This document shows, in pieces, positions 26,227 through 39,200 of a stretch of 64,000 nucleotides of DNA. Position numbers and translations under genes: made by a program. How positions within the stretch are numbered: the stretch's first letter is position 1; each line of letters starts with the position of its first letter. Under the pieces are notes generated by a model that searched no databases, was not told where the DNA came from, and worked only from the letters and a program-made list of their open reading frames with translations. This DNA is from Amia ocellicauda (taxonomy: Eukaryota; Chordata; Actinopteri; Amiiformes; Amiidae): NCBI RefSeq assembly GCF_036373705.1, contig NC_089855.1, positions 9,172,219 to 9,236,218 of the forward strand, given 5' to 3'.

Positions 26227-27930
26227 GTGAAACAGATAAAGGGCAAAAATGGAAGTATCTTGGAAAACGAACGAGATGTGGCAAATGTTCTGAATGAGTA
26301 TTTCACAGAGGTTTTTACAAAAGAAAAAACAGATAACATGCCACAGGTTGACAATCAGTCCAGTCAAACCCTAAGAGAGATCAGGATAAATGAGGAGGAG
26401 GTACTAAAGGGACTAGCAGAATTAAAAACAAACAGATCACCTGGGCCAGATGGGATATTCCCAACAGTACTTAAAGAAATGAGGGAAATTATTTATAGGC
26501 CGCTAACTCAAATATTCCGAAAGACACTTAGAACAGGGGATGTGCCAACTGATTGGAAGACAGCAAATGTCACACCAATCCACAAGAAAGGGGACAAAAC
26601 TGAGCCAGGAAATTACAGACCAATCAGTCTCACCTGCATCACCTGTAAAATGTTGGAACAAATGATTACACAGAAAATAGAGGAGCATCTTAATGAAAAG
26701 CATATTCTTGGAGATAGTCAACATGGGTTTAGACGAGGCAGATCATGTCTTACTAATTTATAAGAATTTTTTGAACATGGAACTGCAGCTGTAGATCAGG
26801 TGAAAGCATATGATATGATATACTTAGATTGTCAAAAAGCTTTTGATAAGGTTCCACACCAAAGACTGATCCTCAGATTGGAAGCTGTAGGCATTCAGGG
26901 CAATGTAAGTAGATGGATTATGAATTGGTTGATGTATAGGAAGCAGAGGGTGTCAATTAGAGGAGTCACTTCTAACTGGAGTGAGGTTGTTAGTGGACTT
27001 CCACAGGGATCAGTACTAGGGCCTTTGCTCTTTCTAATCTATATTAATGATCTGGACTCTGGGATAGTTAGCAAACTTGTCAAATTTGCAGATGATACTA
27101 AAATAGGTGGCTCAGCAGATACAATCTCGGCAGCAGTTTATTCAAAGGGACTTGGATAATATTCAGTTGTGGGCCGACACCTGGCAGATGAAATTCAATG
27201 AGAACAAGTGCAAGGTATTACATACAGGTAACCAAAATGTCCACTATAATTACACTATGGGAGGAATAGAACTAGATGAAGTAACGCATGAGAAAGACCT
27301 AGGAGTCTATGTGGACTCCTCACTCTCTCCATCCAAACAATGTGGGGAAGCAATAAAAAAGGCAAACACAATGTTAGGGTATATTGTCAAAAGTGCAGAA
27401 TTTATAACGAGAGCAGTGATGTTCAGACTGTACAATACACTAGTTAGAGCTCATCTGGATACTGTGTGCAGTTCTGGGCTCCACACTTCAAGAAAGATAT
27501 CGCTGCTCTAGAGGCAGTTCAGAGGAGAGCAACCAGACTTATTCCAGGTCTGAAGGGAATGTCCTACTGAGAGACTGAGGACCTGAACCTTTTCACCCTG
27601 GAACAGAGGAGACTACGGGGGGACATGATCCAAGTCTTCAAAATCATGAAAGGCATCGACCACATCAAACCAGAGGAGCTTTTCCAGATCAGCAGGGACA
27701 CACGCACCCGGGGACACAAATGGAAATTGGGCTTCAAGGCATTCAAGACAGAAAACAGGAGACACTTCTTCACACAGAGAGGCGTCACAATCTGAACAAA
27801 CTCCCGAGCGATGTGGCTGAAGAGACAATTTGGGAACATTCAAAAACAGACTGGATAGGATCCTTGGATCACTTAGTTATTAATGGACACCAAACGAGCA
27901 CGATGGGTCTAATGGGCTCCTCTCATTTGT
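26227..27930 (+). pseudogene. CR1-like ORF2, reverse transcriptase part
   Basis: The translation carries the reverse-transcriptase series RSPGPDGIFPTVLKEM, NYRPISLTCITCKMLEQ, SQHGFRRGRSCLTNL, IYLDCQKAFDKVPH, GLPQGSVLGPLLFLIYINDL and the catalytic FADDTKIGG. It is broken by a stop at 26761-26763 and a frame change near 27110, with another shift after about 27500. The C-terminal FTQRGVTIWNKLPSDVAEE-type segment lies near 27770-27830. This is the RT domain of the same LINE, displaced by the insertions upstream. Confidence 0.88.
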
Positions 27931-28875
27931 AAACTTTCTTATGTTCTAATATGTAAAAAGCTACATTTTGTTGTTTACCCCCCTCTTGGAGTGTCCTCTT
28001 TTTAGAAATATGGTACCCTAAATAAACACAACACAAGCCCCTGTGTGATTACAGATTTCCTTTTCCCTAGGCCAACAGTCAAATCACAAGCTAAAGTACA
28101 GCTGCTTAAAAAGCCCCACATACAACAGGGCTCACACGGCCCATGTCGCAGCACAGCACACAACACACAGGGTTGCGTGTGCACACTATGGCCTGGAGCC
28201 CGAGCTCACATGCTATGGACAGACTGGTTAGCTCACCCAACAGCAGAGCCACTGACACCCTTTGCTGTTAATGATTGATTGGATGAGAGGCATTCAATGC
28301 ATAGCATTCAGGGGAGCACAAGTAACAGCAGCAGACTGCTTTGTCACACCGTGCCTTCACTCTCTGACACTCGTGTTACTGAACACAGTGCAGGACAGCG
28401 ACACACAGCAGGGCCCAGGCACAGAGCAGAGCGCAGTCCAGCAACACAGCCGAGAGGCAAGCAGGTTCACTCTCAGTCCACAGTCACCACCCAGCCTCTC
28501 TCCCCATCTCTCTCACCTCCTCTCTCTCTTCTCTCTCTTCTCTCTCCCTTTCTTCCTGTCCTGCAGCAGGGGGCTGGCCTGAATAAAGCTGGCACACACA
28601 CACACACACACACGGTGCAGGTTCCAAACTATAGCTTCACTTCTACTCTTGCCACATAAAATCTCAGAAATGTGGTAGCTTTTTGTTTACAGTTTCGAAA
28701 CCAGGAACAAACTGTTTCTTGTGAGCAAAGAAAGCCACCCCCCTGCCCCATCAAACCCCATCGATTGAATTCCATTAAACCTGTTACATAATAGACAATT
28801 TGCAAACAAAAAAATGCATTAATTAAAAACTAACAAATTCTGCCCTAAATAACAGACCAGTGCAATTCCTGACAC

Positions 28876-28877
<2 letters not shown>

Positions 28878-28913
<36 letters not shown>
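28878..28913. repeat. (TG)n microsatellite
   Basis: About 36 bases of pure TG repeat in a spacer with no recognised gene. Confidence 0.95.
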
Positions 28914-28914
<1 letters not shown>

Positions 28915-30119
28915 TGAACCTGCTGTGTATTTTCTGAGAAACACGGAGAGGCTGCTAGACATGTCTCTGTGCACGTAGAGTTACAGGGACGGGGGGGCAT
29001 GTCCAGCAGACAGCTACCCAATAATAATAATACTGTACAGAATATACACAACAGACTGTGTATCTTATTGCTTCACTGCTGCTTCACAACATGCACTGTT
29101 AGAAATGTGCAGATGAGTTGAATTAGGCTCTGAAGCGCAGCAGCATGTCAGGAATGAAAAGAGTGTTTAAGGATACAGTTTTTCCCACACACATTGTTAA
29201 CACACATTTTCTGAAACTATATCACATGTATTCAAAACTTTAAACACAAAACAGTCAGCCAACTTCAACACACCACACAGAAATCTGGCAAAATGAAACA
29301 CTTCGATCAAAATCATATACCTCACAATGCAACTCTGCATCAAAACGAGACACACACACAATCACATGAATCACAACACACTAATGGTACGTATTAAACA
29401 TTACATTAAATTATAAGTATATGTAAGTAAATTATGTTACATATGCAAAGGAAGGGAAATAGGCCTACAAGTGTATATGGGCCTTCCTCTTCTCCTCTAC
29501 CTCTACCTCTCTCTGCCGAGTTTGCTCCATTGTTTTCCAAATATATCCACCTGATTGCAAAGTGAACTCTTGCACAGTTAGTGTTTGCACATGTGACGAG
29601 TGGATGTGATCAATGGGTAATTGAGCTAAGCTTGTTGAACAGCTTTGCTTTTCATTTGCACACCATAGATTTTGGTTGTAAAGGTTGTGCCAAATGTAGA
29701 GAATTGTGCTTTGTGTTTTGCCAAACGTGTTATAGACTTGAGTGGAAAGCAGAGACTGTGCCAGTAGTGTTGCAGATTTGGTGTGTGGTTCTGGTAAATG
29801 AGTTACAGATTCTGGGCATTGTGCCTCAAGTTCCACTTTTTAGTGTGTAAAAAATTGGGTAAAACTGTAAATCACAATGTTATATCTTCCTCCTTTATGA
29901 GTAGTGTGGAGCGTTCGTGCTTGCTCCCTGGCGCTAGGTGGCGCTGTAACCCTGAACTATGTGACGCTGCAATATACATATTTAAAACTTTATTCCTTTC
30001 CAAAACCCACCCGTTTTGATGAACACATTGCATGGTCGCCGGAGTCGAGGGTTCTTGCTCATAAGGATTGTTTTGTTTAATACACTCTCCACAGCATAAT
30101 AGCCAGCGGTGTGGAGAAT

Positions 30120-30281
30120 AAAACAACAGCCTGGTGCACAAACAGGAAGTCCCAAGCGCGACTGACCCGGATGCGGTTGCTGCACCGCCACTAGTGTCCC
30201 ATGATGCACCCGGCTCCTCCCTGACCTCGCCGTGTCTGTGTCGGCAGTGCAGTTGCGTGCTCGTCGGTTGTTGCTTGTTAG
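30120..30281. promoter_or_regulatory. TOMM70 promoter, probably bidirectional with LNP1
   Basis: CpG-rich sequence begins here and continues through exon 1 to about 30850. An ETS/GABP-type site CAGGAAGT lies at 30143-30150, which is common in promoters of nuclear genes for mitochondrial proteins. The start region itself contains GATGGCGGC, a YY1-like motif overlapping the start codon. LNP1 lies upstream in the opposite orientation, as in human, where the two genes are divergent. Joint use of this promoter is inference. Confidence 0.6.
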
Positions 30282-33200
30282 ATGATGGCGGCCTCAAAGC
30301 CTGTGGAGCCGCAGACCGGCGGCGGGCTACCCCGCTGGCAGCTCGCCCTCCTGGTGGGCACCCCCCTGGTGTTGGGGGCCGGCGCCGTGTACCTGTGGAA
30401 CCGCAGCCGGAGGAAGGAGAACCAAGGCAAGCGCAACGGCGAGAGGAAAACCCCCGAAGGCAGCGCTAGCCCCGTCCCGGGCCAGCCGCAGCAGGACGGC
30501 GCCGCGAACCGAGCCGGCCGAGAGCAGGAGGAAATGGTGAGCCCGGCCCGACACGAATCCCTCCCCCAGCACCCCTCCAGAGAGGCGGCCCCGGTGTGCG
30601 GCCTCGCCGGGGCTGTGAGCAGCCAGCGCCCGGCAGAGATCATTCAAGGACACGGTGTGGCAGGCGGGGAGTATCGTGGCAGGACTGGCGCCGGGTTGGG
30701 TCGCGGTCGCGGTCGCAGTTGAGGCTCAGTGTCAAACCGGACTCGGGAGGGGGTGGCGCCGGTGAAGAAGCACCTGGCCCGGGTGCGAGCCATGTGTGCC
30801 CGGGGACAGCGGCCAGGGGGCGGGGCGGGGAGGCCGGCGGTCCTGGTGCACCTACACTTGCCTGTCAGCTGCGCGGTGATGAGTTGCTTGAATCCATGTG
30901 CACTTGATTCAGTTTTGCTTAAAAACAAAACCAAAGAACACCCCTTTAATATGTATTTTTTAGTATATGTTTTGGGTATGCGAATAGGTTGGGTCTGGTT
31001 GCTTCTCCCACACGGGCCTGTCAGAGCCTCAGTCACATGCACTTATTACTGATGTCTGGGGACGCATGCATGCTTTCTCAGTGTTGTACATGTTTTTCCG
31101 CTTGCAGCTCCTGTAGTAGTGCTGAGGTCTTGGGGCAGCCGGGAGAGAGATGCTCTTGTGTGGCCAGGGCTCCCCCACAGCGCTGGATGGGATAGACATC
31201 TGGTTCAGCTTCTGTTTCGGTTTCTAGGAGCTGCCCGCTGCTGTACAGAAGCACAGAGATTGGGTTAACTGATCTCCGTGCAGATAGGATCAGAATTAGG
31301 GAATCCAATCCTGGGATTTCGGGATTGTTATTTTTAAAAAGAGCTTCCCAGCTAATGCACATTAGTATGTTGCTGCAACATTGTCTATTAGCTGGGTCAT
31401 TTTCAAATGTAGTAATGATTATAATGCAACCAATAGAATCAATGAAAACAACAAAACTAATAGCCTATTGCTTTCTTAATACTTCAGTGTTTTTATTTAT
31501 GCATCACATCATGGATCACATTGAATGTTTAACAGTTGTACTACACATTAGACAAACTATAATGTAGGCTATATACTACATTATTGTATATAGAAGCCAT
31601 TATGTACTAGAATAAACCATGCTGTTTATGTAACAATCAAGAAAACATAGTTAAGGCATGAATTTAGACATGCACATTTGCGCACAAAGAAGCCACAAGC
31701 ACTAGACTGCTGCTACTACTACTACACTAAAACATACACTGAGCAGTTAAACATTATATACGATAGGCCTATGGTTTTTAGGTTTTGTCTATTATCCGTT
31801 TCTTAATACAGCAATTAACAAAAAAAGAACGAAGAAAGCTAAAGTCAGTTGTCTGTTTTAGACCTTTGCGTATGTTGTGTACAGAACACATGCGGCTAAA
31901 ATGCGATTTCGGACTCCACACTGGTTTGGTGGAGTTGACATGTTCATGTTAATTGCAGGTTCAGCCCCCATCCCCCTGCGCTTTCAAAGAGGAACAGTTC
32001 TGTGTTGATGCAGTTCATCACACCATGCTGCTGCTGCGGCGCTCACACAGCTCATGAACTTCAGCTGCCCCTTCAAAGTTGGAGTCCGCGGGACCTCAGC
32101 TGTGCCCTTATACTAATCGGCTGAATTCGGGCTGAATCTGCGGGTGTTGCACTTCAGATTCACGTTTTGAACAGATGACGAACCTCTGTATTAATTGCAA
32201 TTTTGTTTTAATAAATAGCTTACAGCACGGAATCCAAGAGTTAGTGCGCCGTCACATTTTTCATTAGCCACAGTCCTGTGATACGGGTATTTCACATTTT
32301 CAATCCCGGTATTTCTGGACTAGAAAATTCTGAGATCCCGGGTTTGCATTCCCTAATCAGAATACGCTAACAAGCACAAATGTATCCTGTGCCTGATGGA
32401 CCTGCTTGTTAACATTACCTGCCAAACTTCTTCACACCTGGAGTGGCATGACCTGCCAGTCAGAGGGGTGTCGTTATTTTGTCCTGGCCTGGAGACGTCC
32501 ATGAACGTGTCTGCAGTGAGGACAGCCCGAAACTTAGCTCCGGCAGCGCGCTAGAGTATTGCACTGAATGGCATTATGGGAATCCACATCCTGGCACTGC
32601 CTTTTAGCAAATGTGGATTTGGTGAAACGCAGTCACTTCCCTAAAACTCAGACAGCACTCCTGGCAGAATGCAGAATAAAGTGACCTCTGTAGAGATGAC
32701 AGGATAACATGCAAAACTTGATTTGTGTAGCAGTTTGGTCCCAGTCAAGTTTTATGACTTTAGTATTTTTTACTAATGAACTAGAAAAGCATCATAAGCG
32801 ATGCTATTCATAACTGAGTCTGTGCAGGTTTCTCAGGAGTAAGGGAATGAGCTTAAATATTCAGCAGGGAGTCTGATTATTTATATTCCCTTTGTTTTTC
32901 TAGTGTGTGTGGGAGATCATGTTTGAGTGAGAGAGAGTGAGTGTGGTTGTATGTGTAAGTGTAAGTATGTATCTTACTCCGAAATTATTTCAGCCCATGT
33001 CCGCAGGTGTTTAATGGTCTCTCTGTTTAATCGATGGCAATTCCTAGTTAATGTGCAGTTTCTGTCTGGAAGGAACCTGTTATTTTTATTGCACTGGCTG
33101 AAGATCGGTGCTGTGGTTGTCGACTTGTGCAAGGTCCAAAGTCAGAGTTGCAGTGACCCACTCAGCGCTGCTTGTTCATGGACAGTGGGCCAGTGCTCTG

Positions 33201-36200
33201 TATCTGGGGTTTCAGAAGTGAAGCACCATACTGTCAGCATCCAGAGCCCAGACACAGAGTGGGAACCCATGTGCATCAGGCTGTGTTCCCCAGTGCTGTT
33301 GTTGGCTGTGCTGTTGAAATGGGTTGAGGAGCCCTGTCCCACATGGCGGGGTCCAGACACCAGGCTGAGCTGCACCGTCACAAGGAGGCGAAAGAGAAAG
33401 AAGCTTCTCTCCCTTAGGAGAATAAATAAGTGTAACTGCAGTAAAGTAATGGCAGCTGTGGTGACACAGCAGCGTTTGCACCCACTGGGTGGTCAGAAAA
33501 GGTCAGTGTGGGTACCGGTGCCGGGACTGTGCCTGCCTGCGGTCTGAGTGTCCCAGGTTCAAGACAGTGGTGCAGTGGTGCTCTTCTTTCTCTCTCTGAA
33601 CTGGGGAGGACAACGCTGCTTGCGTTGGCCCGTGTTGTGTGACTGACAGACTGCCCTCTCTGGCCTCCTGTCAGGCTGCTGTCCAATGCTGGCTGAGTGG
33701 CTGCTCTGATCAGTTACTCACCTAATGGTTTGATGGCAGGGCCTGGGTGGGGGAGCAGTTTCTCTGTGAGATGATGATGCTGCTGTTATTGTTACCTAGA
33801 TTAGAAAAGCCAAAGCCACATTAGTAGTAAACAGCCTGGCTTTGAAGTGATAGTGTCACTTCTCTGTCTGTGGGAGCTTTTCATTCGACTGTGGGAGGAG
33901 GGGAAATGTTGTGAGGATGTGGGAGGCTGGGATCTCTGGCATTAGAGTGATTAGTCTGTAATGTAATGGGATTGGCACTAATTCCCATCAGCTCACTGCA
34001 TGGTTCCTCACTGGTCTGTACTGGGCGCAGAGGAGGGTGTCTGATATGGCCTCGGAACCTCCAGAGTCATTGGAACCTTACAGTAACATTCCACTAAATA
34101 AAAAACACGCAGCAAGATGGCAAACCTATATATTTAAAACACATCAGGGAAATTCAGCAGATTACAAAACATTGACTGAACTGGGAGGTGACTGTGCATC
34201 TGTTGAAGTATGTCTCGGTTTCTTAATTTAAAAACCAAAGTGTGTGTATATATGTATACATATGTATGTGTGTACTTAATATATATATTGCTTAATTAGT
34301 CAAATTTGGAGTTGGAGGTATCTATGTGGTGACGGGTGACTTGCAGGGACCGGTAAAACCTGCACGATCGGGGCTCTGCAGGAACAGGACTGTCCGCTGC
34401 TTCAGATTATCACTGCTGCCTTGTATTTAATAATTAACTGTTCTACTTTGTCTGATAGTTACTTACAGTGTACCAACATATGAGCCCTGTGTTGACACTG
34501 AATCCTACATCCTTCCCTTCAGCTGGCTTGTCTTAAGAGTGGCATGATATTAAACCAGTGCAGAACTACATGGTGTTTTGTATTTTTACACTGAAATGTG
34601 TTGGTTTGCTCATGCTCCAAAACGAGCAAATCTCTGTTCACACCATATTTTAGGATAATTAAGTGGTATGAAAAGAGCTCTATGTTCTGAGTGTGCATGT
34701 GTCCCTGTGTCCTGGTGTGCGGGTCTGCGCTGTGTCGCTCCCTCGGTCTCTCATGCAATCCGTCCTGATGGTACGTCCCTCTCTCCACAGAGTCCTCTGG
34801 ACCGGGCCCAGGGAGCCAAGAACAAGGGCAACAAGTACTTCAAGGCTGGCAAGTATGAGCAGGCCATCCATTGCTACACCGAGGCCATCGGCCTGTGTCC
34901 CAAAGAGCAGAAGGGAGACCTGTCCACCTTCTACCAGAACCGAGCCGCGGCCTACGAGCAGCAGGTCAGCACCCTGAGTGACTGCACACACTGGGCCGCA
35001 CTCAACACTGGTTTCAGTGTCTTTTTCAGTGTGTACGGACTATGTTGTCAGTGATGTGTGTGTGTGTGTGTGTGTTGACTGGCTCTCTCTGTGCTGCAGA
35101 TGAAGTGGGCCGAGGTGGTGCAGGATTGCTCCCGGGCCGTGGAGCTGAACCCGCGCTACGTCAAGGCCCTGTTCCGCCGGGCCAAGGCCCAGGAGAGGCT
35201 GGACAACAAGAAGGAGTGTCTGGAAGGTGAGGCCCGTCCTGCCCCCTTGTGGCCACTGCGCCCCACGGCGATCTGCTGCGTTCATGCAGCACAATGCATA
35301 CAGTTTACAGAAGTCATGAGACATTGCTTCACAACTCCACCCAAGCGCAGTCACACCTTCACTGGAATAGCGTGTGTGAAGCTCCAGGCAGCGTCTTCAG
35401 GCTGAAGGACAGGCGATGAATACAGGCTCTGGCCCGAGTGTGTTTACAGTGCATGTGTGTGTGCTTGTTTCCTTACTTATGAACAGTCGCTGACCCTGCC
35501 TCTCCCCTTCCACAGATGTGACAGCGGTGTGCATTCTAGAAGCCTTCCAGAACCAGCAGAGCATGCTGCTGGCAGACAAGGTGCTCAAGCTGCTGGGCAA
35601 GGAGAAGGCAAAGGAGAAATACAAGGTAATTGCAGCAGACCACTTTGATCCCCGATCCTCCATCCGTCCCTGCTCTTAGTCTTGCTCTTTCTCTCGCTTT
35701 GCCCTGAATGTCCATCTGTCCCGCCACTTCCTTGCTCTGAAGTGACCCTGTCTGTCTGTTTCTCCCGGCAGAACCGTGAGCCCCTAATGCCGTCGCCACA
35801 GTTCATCAAGTCCTACTTCAGCTCCTTCACGGACGACATCATCTCACAGCCGCTGCAGAAGGGTGAGAAGAAGGACGAGGACAAGGACAAGGAGGGGGAG
35901 GCCGCTGAGGTCACTGAGAGGTCAGTGTGAGAGAGGAGGGGAGAGGAAGGAGACGGAGGAAGGAGGCAGTGGGAGCTTCAGAAAGAGATTGATTGGGACA
36001 GTCTGAGACCGCAGCACTGCAGCACTCGTGTATCTTAACATGTTCACCGGATGTCAGACGTGCGTTTCTTTAGCGGTAGTTCAGTGGCCGAGCGCCTGAA
36101 ACTTCTGCAGTCTCCTCCCACCTCACCCTCCTCACCCTCCTTTCCCCTCCTCTTCCTTCTCTCGCAGCTCCGGGTACCTGAAGGCCAAGCAGTACATGGA

Positions 36201-39200
36201 GGAGGAGAACTACGACAAGATCATCAGCGAGTGCAGCAAGGAAGTGGAGTCCCGGGGGAAGCACCTGGCTGAGGCGCTGCTGCTGCGCGCCACCTTCTAC
36301 CTGCTGATTGGCAACGCAGCGGCCGCCCGGCCTGACCTCGACCAGGTCATCAACATGGAGACGGCCAACGTAAAGGTAGGTGTGGCCCCTCTCTGTGTCC
36401 GTCTCTCTCGGCGCTCTCTCTCTCTCTCTGTGTCCGTCTCTCTCGGCGCTCTCTCTCTCTCTCTGTGTCCGTCTCTCTCGGCGCTCTCTCTCTCTCTGTG
36501 TCCGTCTCTCTCGGCGCTCTCTCTCTCTCTGTGTCCGTCTCTCTCGGCGCTCTCTCTCTCTCTGTGTCCGTCTCTCTCGGCGCTCTCTCTCTCTCTGTCC
36601 GTCTCTCTCGGCGCTCTCTCTCTCTCTGTGTCCGTCTCTCTCGGCGCTCTCTCAATTTCAATTCAATTCAATGTAGGCTTTATTGGCATGGCATTTGTAT
36701 ATAAGTATTGCCAAAGCATGTGATATAATTGATACATATAAACATAAATATAGATTTATAGAAAATAAAGTTAAACAAAAACAATTTAACAAAAATAAAT
36801 GCATCAATTAAACATTAAAATAATTAAATTAATAAATAAAAAGATAATCATTGAAACTAGTATGATTAGGTACATTTCAATACATAGAAGTTTATGAAGG
36901 AAAAAAAACTAGACATCGATAAAACGGTCCTTATTCCCATTAAAGTCCCCCCTCCCCCGCCTTAGAAAGCAGCTCTAACACTGCCTCCCCCTCTGATATG
37001 CTGATCCTATATCAGACTACAGGCTGTGTGGCTGCCCCCCCTCCCTGTAGCAGTAGGCCCGTGCGGTTGCTGGCCGTCCATACACTGTCCACATTGTCCC
37101 TCCGGCTGTGGCAGGCAGACATGCATTTGGCTGCTATGCTATATTCCGAAATTTGGGGGTGTATTCTTTTTGTATGTCTGTTTATTTTGAGCAGGACAGC
37201 AGGAAGTGTGTCTCTGTTTCGATCTCTCCCTGCTCACAGTGGCTGCACAGCCACTCCTCTCTGGCGACCCAGGACCGTCTGTGTCGGCCCGTTTCAATCG
37301 CCAGTGCTCACCAAGTCTGTACCTTGTTAATGTCTGCCTTTCTTTTTATTTTTTTATTTTTAGGTAAATGGAAAATGTAATATTTCTGTTTAGGGCCCAG
37401 TAACATTCAAGTTTATCTATTAATTTTAATTAGTTTTCTCAAATTTTGTTGTATTTCTCCTTCAGGTTAAGGTCGATTGTTTTGGTTGTTGAGGAGCTCT
37501 GGCCCTGGGGCTCTCCCCCAGCCCGTGCAGCTCGGGGTTGCAAGTCTCAGTAGTGCTTTGTGGTGTTAGGACTGGGGGTCTGCCTGCTTTAGGTGGGACC
37601 AGAACTTCACTGCCCTCTTCTGGATGTGGATCAGCAGGCTGTGTTGGGGGAGTTTCTGTGGACCTGCAGGATGTGCTTACAGAATTCAAGTTGCAGTTTT
37701 TCTATTGGGCTTTTGTCCCAGACTGTATAGGTCTCCCGTAGAGTAGGATTGACTGGATAATTGCTTGGAAAATTTTCAACCAGATTTGTATGGGTATTTT
37801 TGTTTGGCCGAATTGTGTTTTTATGGCGTAGAAAGCTGGAAGTGCTTTTTCTTTTAGTGTTGGTGGCCTGATTGAAACTCCCTGAGGCACTGAGGGTCAG
37901 GCCCAGGTAGCTGTAGCTGGTGCTGTGCTGTAGCACCATGCTGCCCAGCATGAGGCACTCTCCGTGTCACTGAGATCTGTCTTTCTTCTGGAAAACTATA
38001 ACTCTGGTCTTGTCCAGATTGACTGTCAGGGCCCATTTCTGACAGTACTGCTCCAGCAGGGCCAGGTTCGGCTGCAGCCCCTGCTCTGTGGGCAACAGCA
38101 GCGCCAGGTCATCTGCGTAGAGCAGGAACTTGATCTCTGTGTCGTGGAGAGTGAGGCCGGGGCCGTCAGACTGCTCCAACACTGTGGCCAATATGTAGAT
38201 ATTGATCAGGGTTGGACTCTGCCCTGCCTCACTCCCCGCCCCTGAGCGAAGAACTCTGATCTTTTATCACCAGTCTTCACTGCGCACTTATTTTCAGAGT
38301 ACATTGATTTTATGATGTCATAGACTTTACCCCCTACACCACTTTGTAGGAGCCTGTAAAGTAGTCCTTTGTGCCAGATTGAATCAAATGCTTTCTTAAA
38401 GTCAATAAAGCAAGCAAATATTTTACCTCTTATTTTTTTGGTGGACATGCGTCTATTAGGGTGTGTAGGGTGTAAATATGGTCGGATATGCTGTGTTTTG
38501 GAAGGAAGCCAATCTGACTCGGGACATTGTGCTCAGTAAGGAAGGCCAGTATCCGGGCGTTGATGATGCTACAGAACACCTTCCCCAGGTTGCTGCTCAC
38601 ACAGACGTAATAATATTATATAGAGGTTAAAGTGTCTGAGCAGCACCTCCTGTGAGCATCTCTCACTCTTTCTCTCTCTGGGTCTGTGTCTCTCTCAATT
38701 CAATTCAAATTCAAATTAAAAGGTGATTTATTGGCATGACCGATCATAGTATAGCCAGAGCAGATACAGATGTACTTTCAAACAAGACAAAGATAACATG
38801 ACAAGATGCATTGGAACAAATACCATATATATTTAAAATAAAATAAAGTGAAATATAATCCATATTTGGTATATGTATCAAAAACTTTGTCATGACAATC
38901 ATGATAACAAAAAAGGCAATGAACCTGACCGTTTTGATTTTGTTTTACAATGGAGTCCTGCAGGCCGGTGTCACACACTGTCCCTCAGGCTATGGCAGGT
39001 GGACACATATTGGTCTGCGATGGCCGCAGTGCGTTGCTTGTCTCTCAGCAGGATGGGGAGTTTGCAGCCATCGGGGAGCTGACTGAATTCAGGGATTTTA
39101 TTTTTAATTTGTGGCCAGTAGGTCTCTCTGATTTGTGTGTATTTAGGGCAGGACAGACTGTCTGTCTCTGTGTCCTGCTGTGGAAGGACAGACAGTCCCA

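Larger units (their letters stand above)
23930..27950 (+). mobile_element. CR1-like non-LTR retrotransposon, interrupted
   Basis: A LINE in plus orientation, with endonuclease-coding sequence at about 24018-24616 and reverse-transcriptase sequence at 26227-27930. It is broken by a hAT-type element (24618-24882) and an L2 fragment (24944-25800). The 3' end reads TTTCTTATGTTCTAATATG, typical of CR1 3' ends in fish, and similar tails occur at 17.1 and 20.0 kb. The reading frame has internal stops and shifts, so the copy is dead. Clade is assigned from motif style (VTETWL, FADDTKIGG) and not from a tree. Confidence 0.85.
18608..30120. other. Presumed LNP1 first intron; repeats only
   Basis: Between the LNP1 start exon and the TOMM70 promoter I recognise no cellular coding exon. 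The region holds a (TG)n tract, a degenerate LINE tail near 20 kb, a nested CR1/hAT/L2 cluster at 23.9-27.9 kb and a second (TG)n near 28.9 kb. If LNP1 shares a divergent promoter with TOMM70 as in human, this whole stretch is its first intron. Confidence 0.45.

Noticed and set aside
32927-33547. A 206-codon plus-strand open frame in TOMM70 intron 1
   Set aside because: No recognisable domain, no splice or promoter context, low-complexity start; consistent with chance.
36398-36652. Regularly spaced repeats that could suggest a CRISPR array
   Set aside because: Units are directly adjacent with no unique spacers, and the region is an intron of a vertebrate gene.
36196-36723. Long frame with periodic Arg/Ser/Leu repeats
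   Set aside because: It begins in TOMM70 exon 6 and then reads through the intronic minisatellite; the periodicity is that of the DNA repeat, and the splice donor at 36375 removes it.
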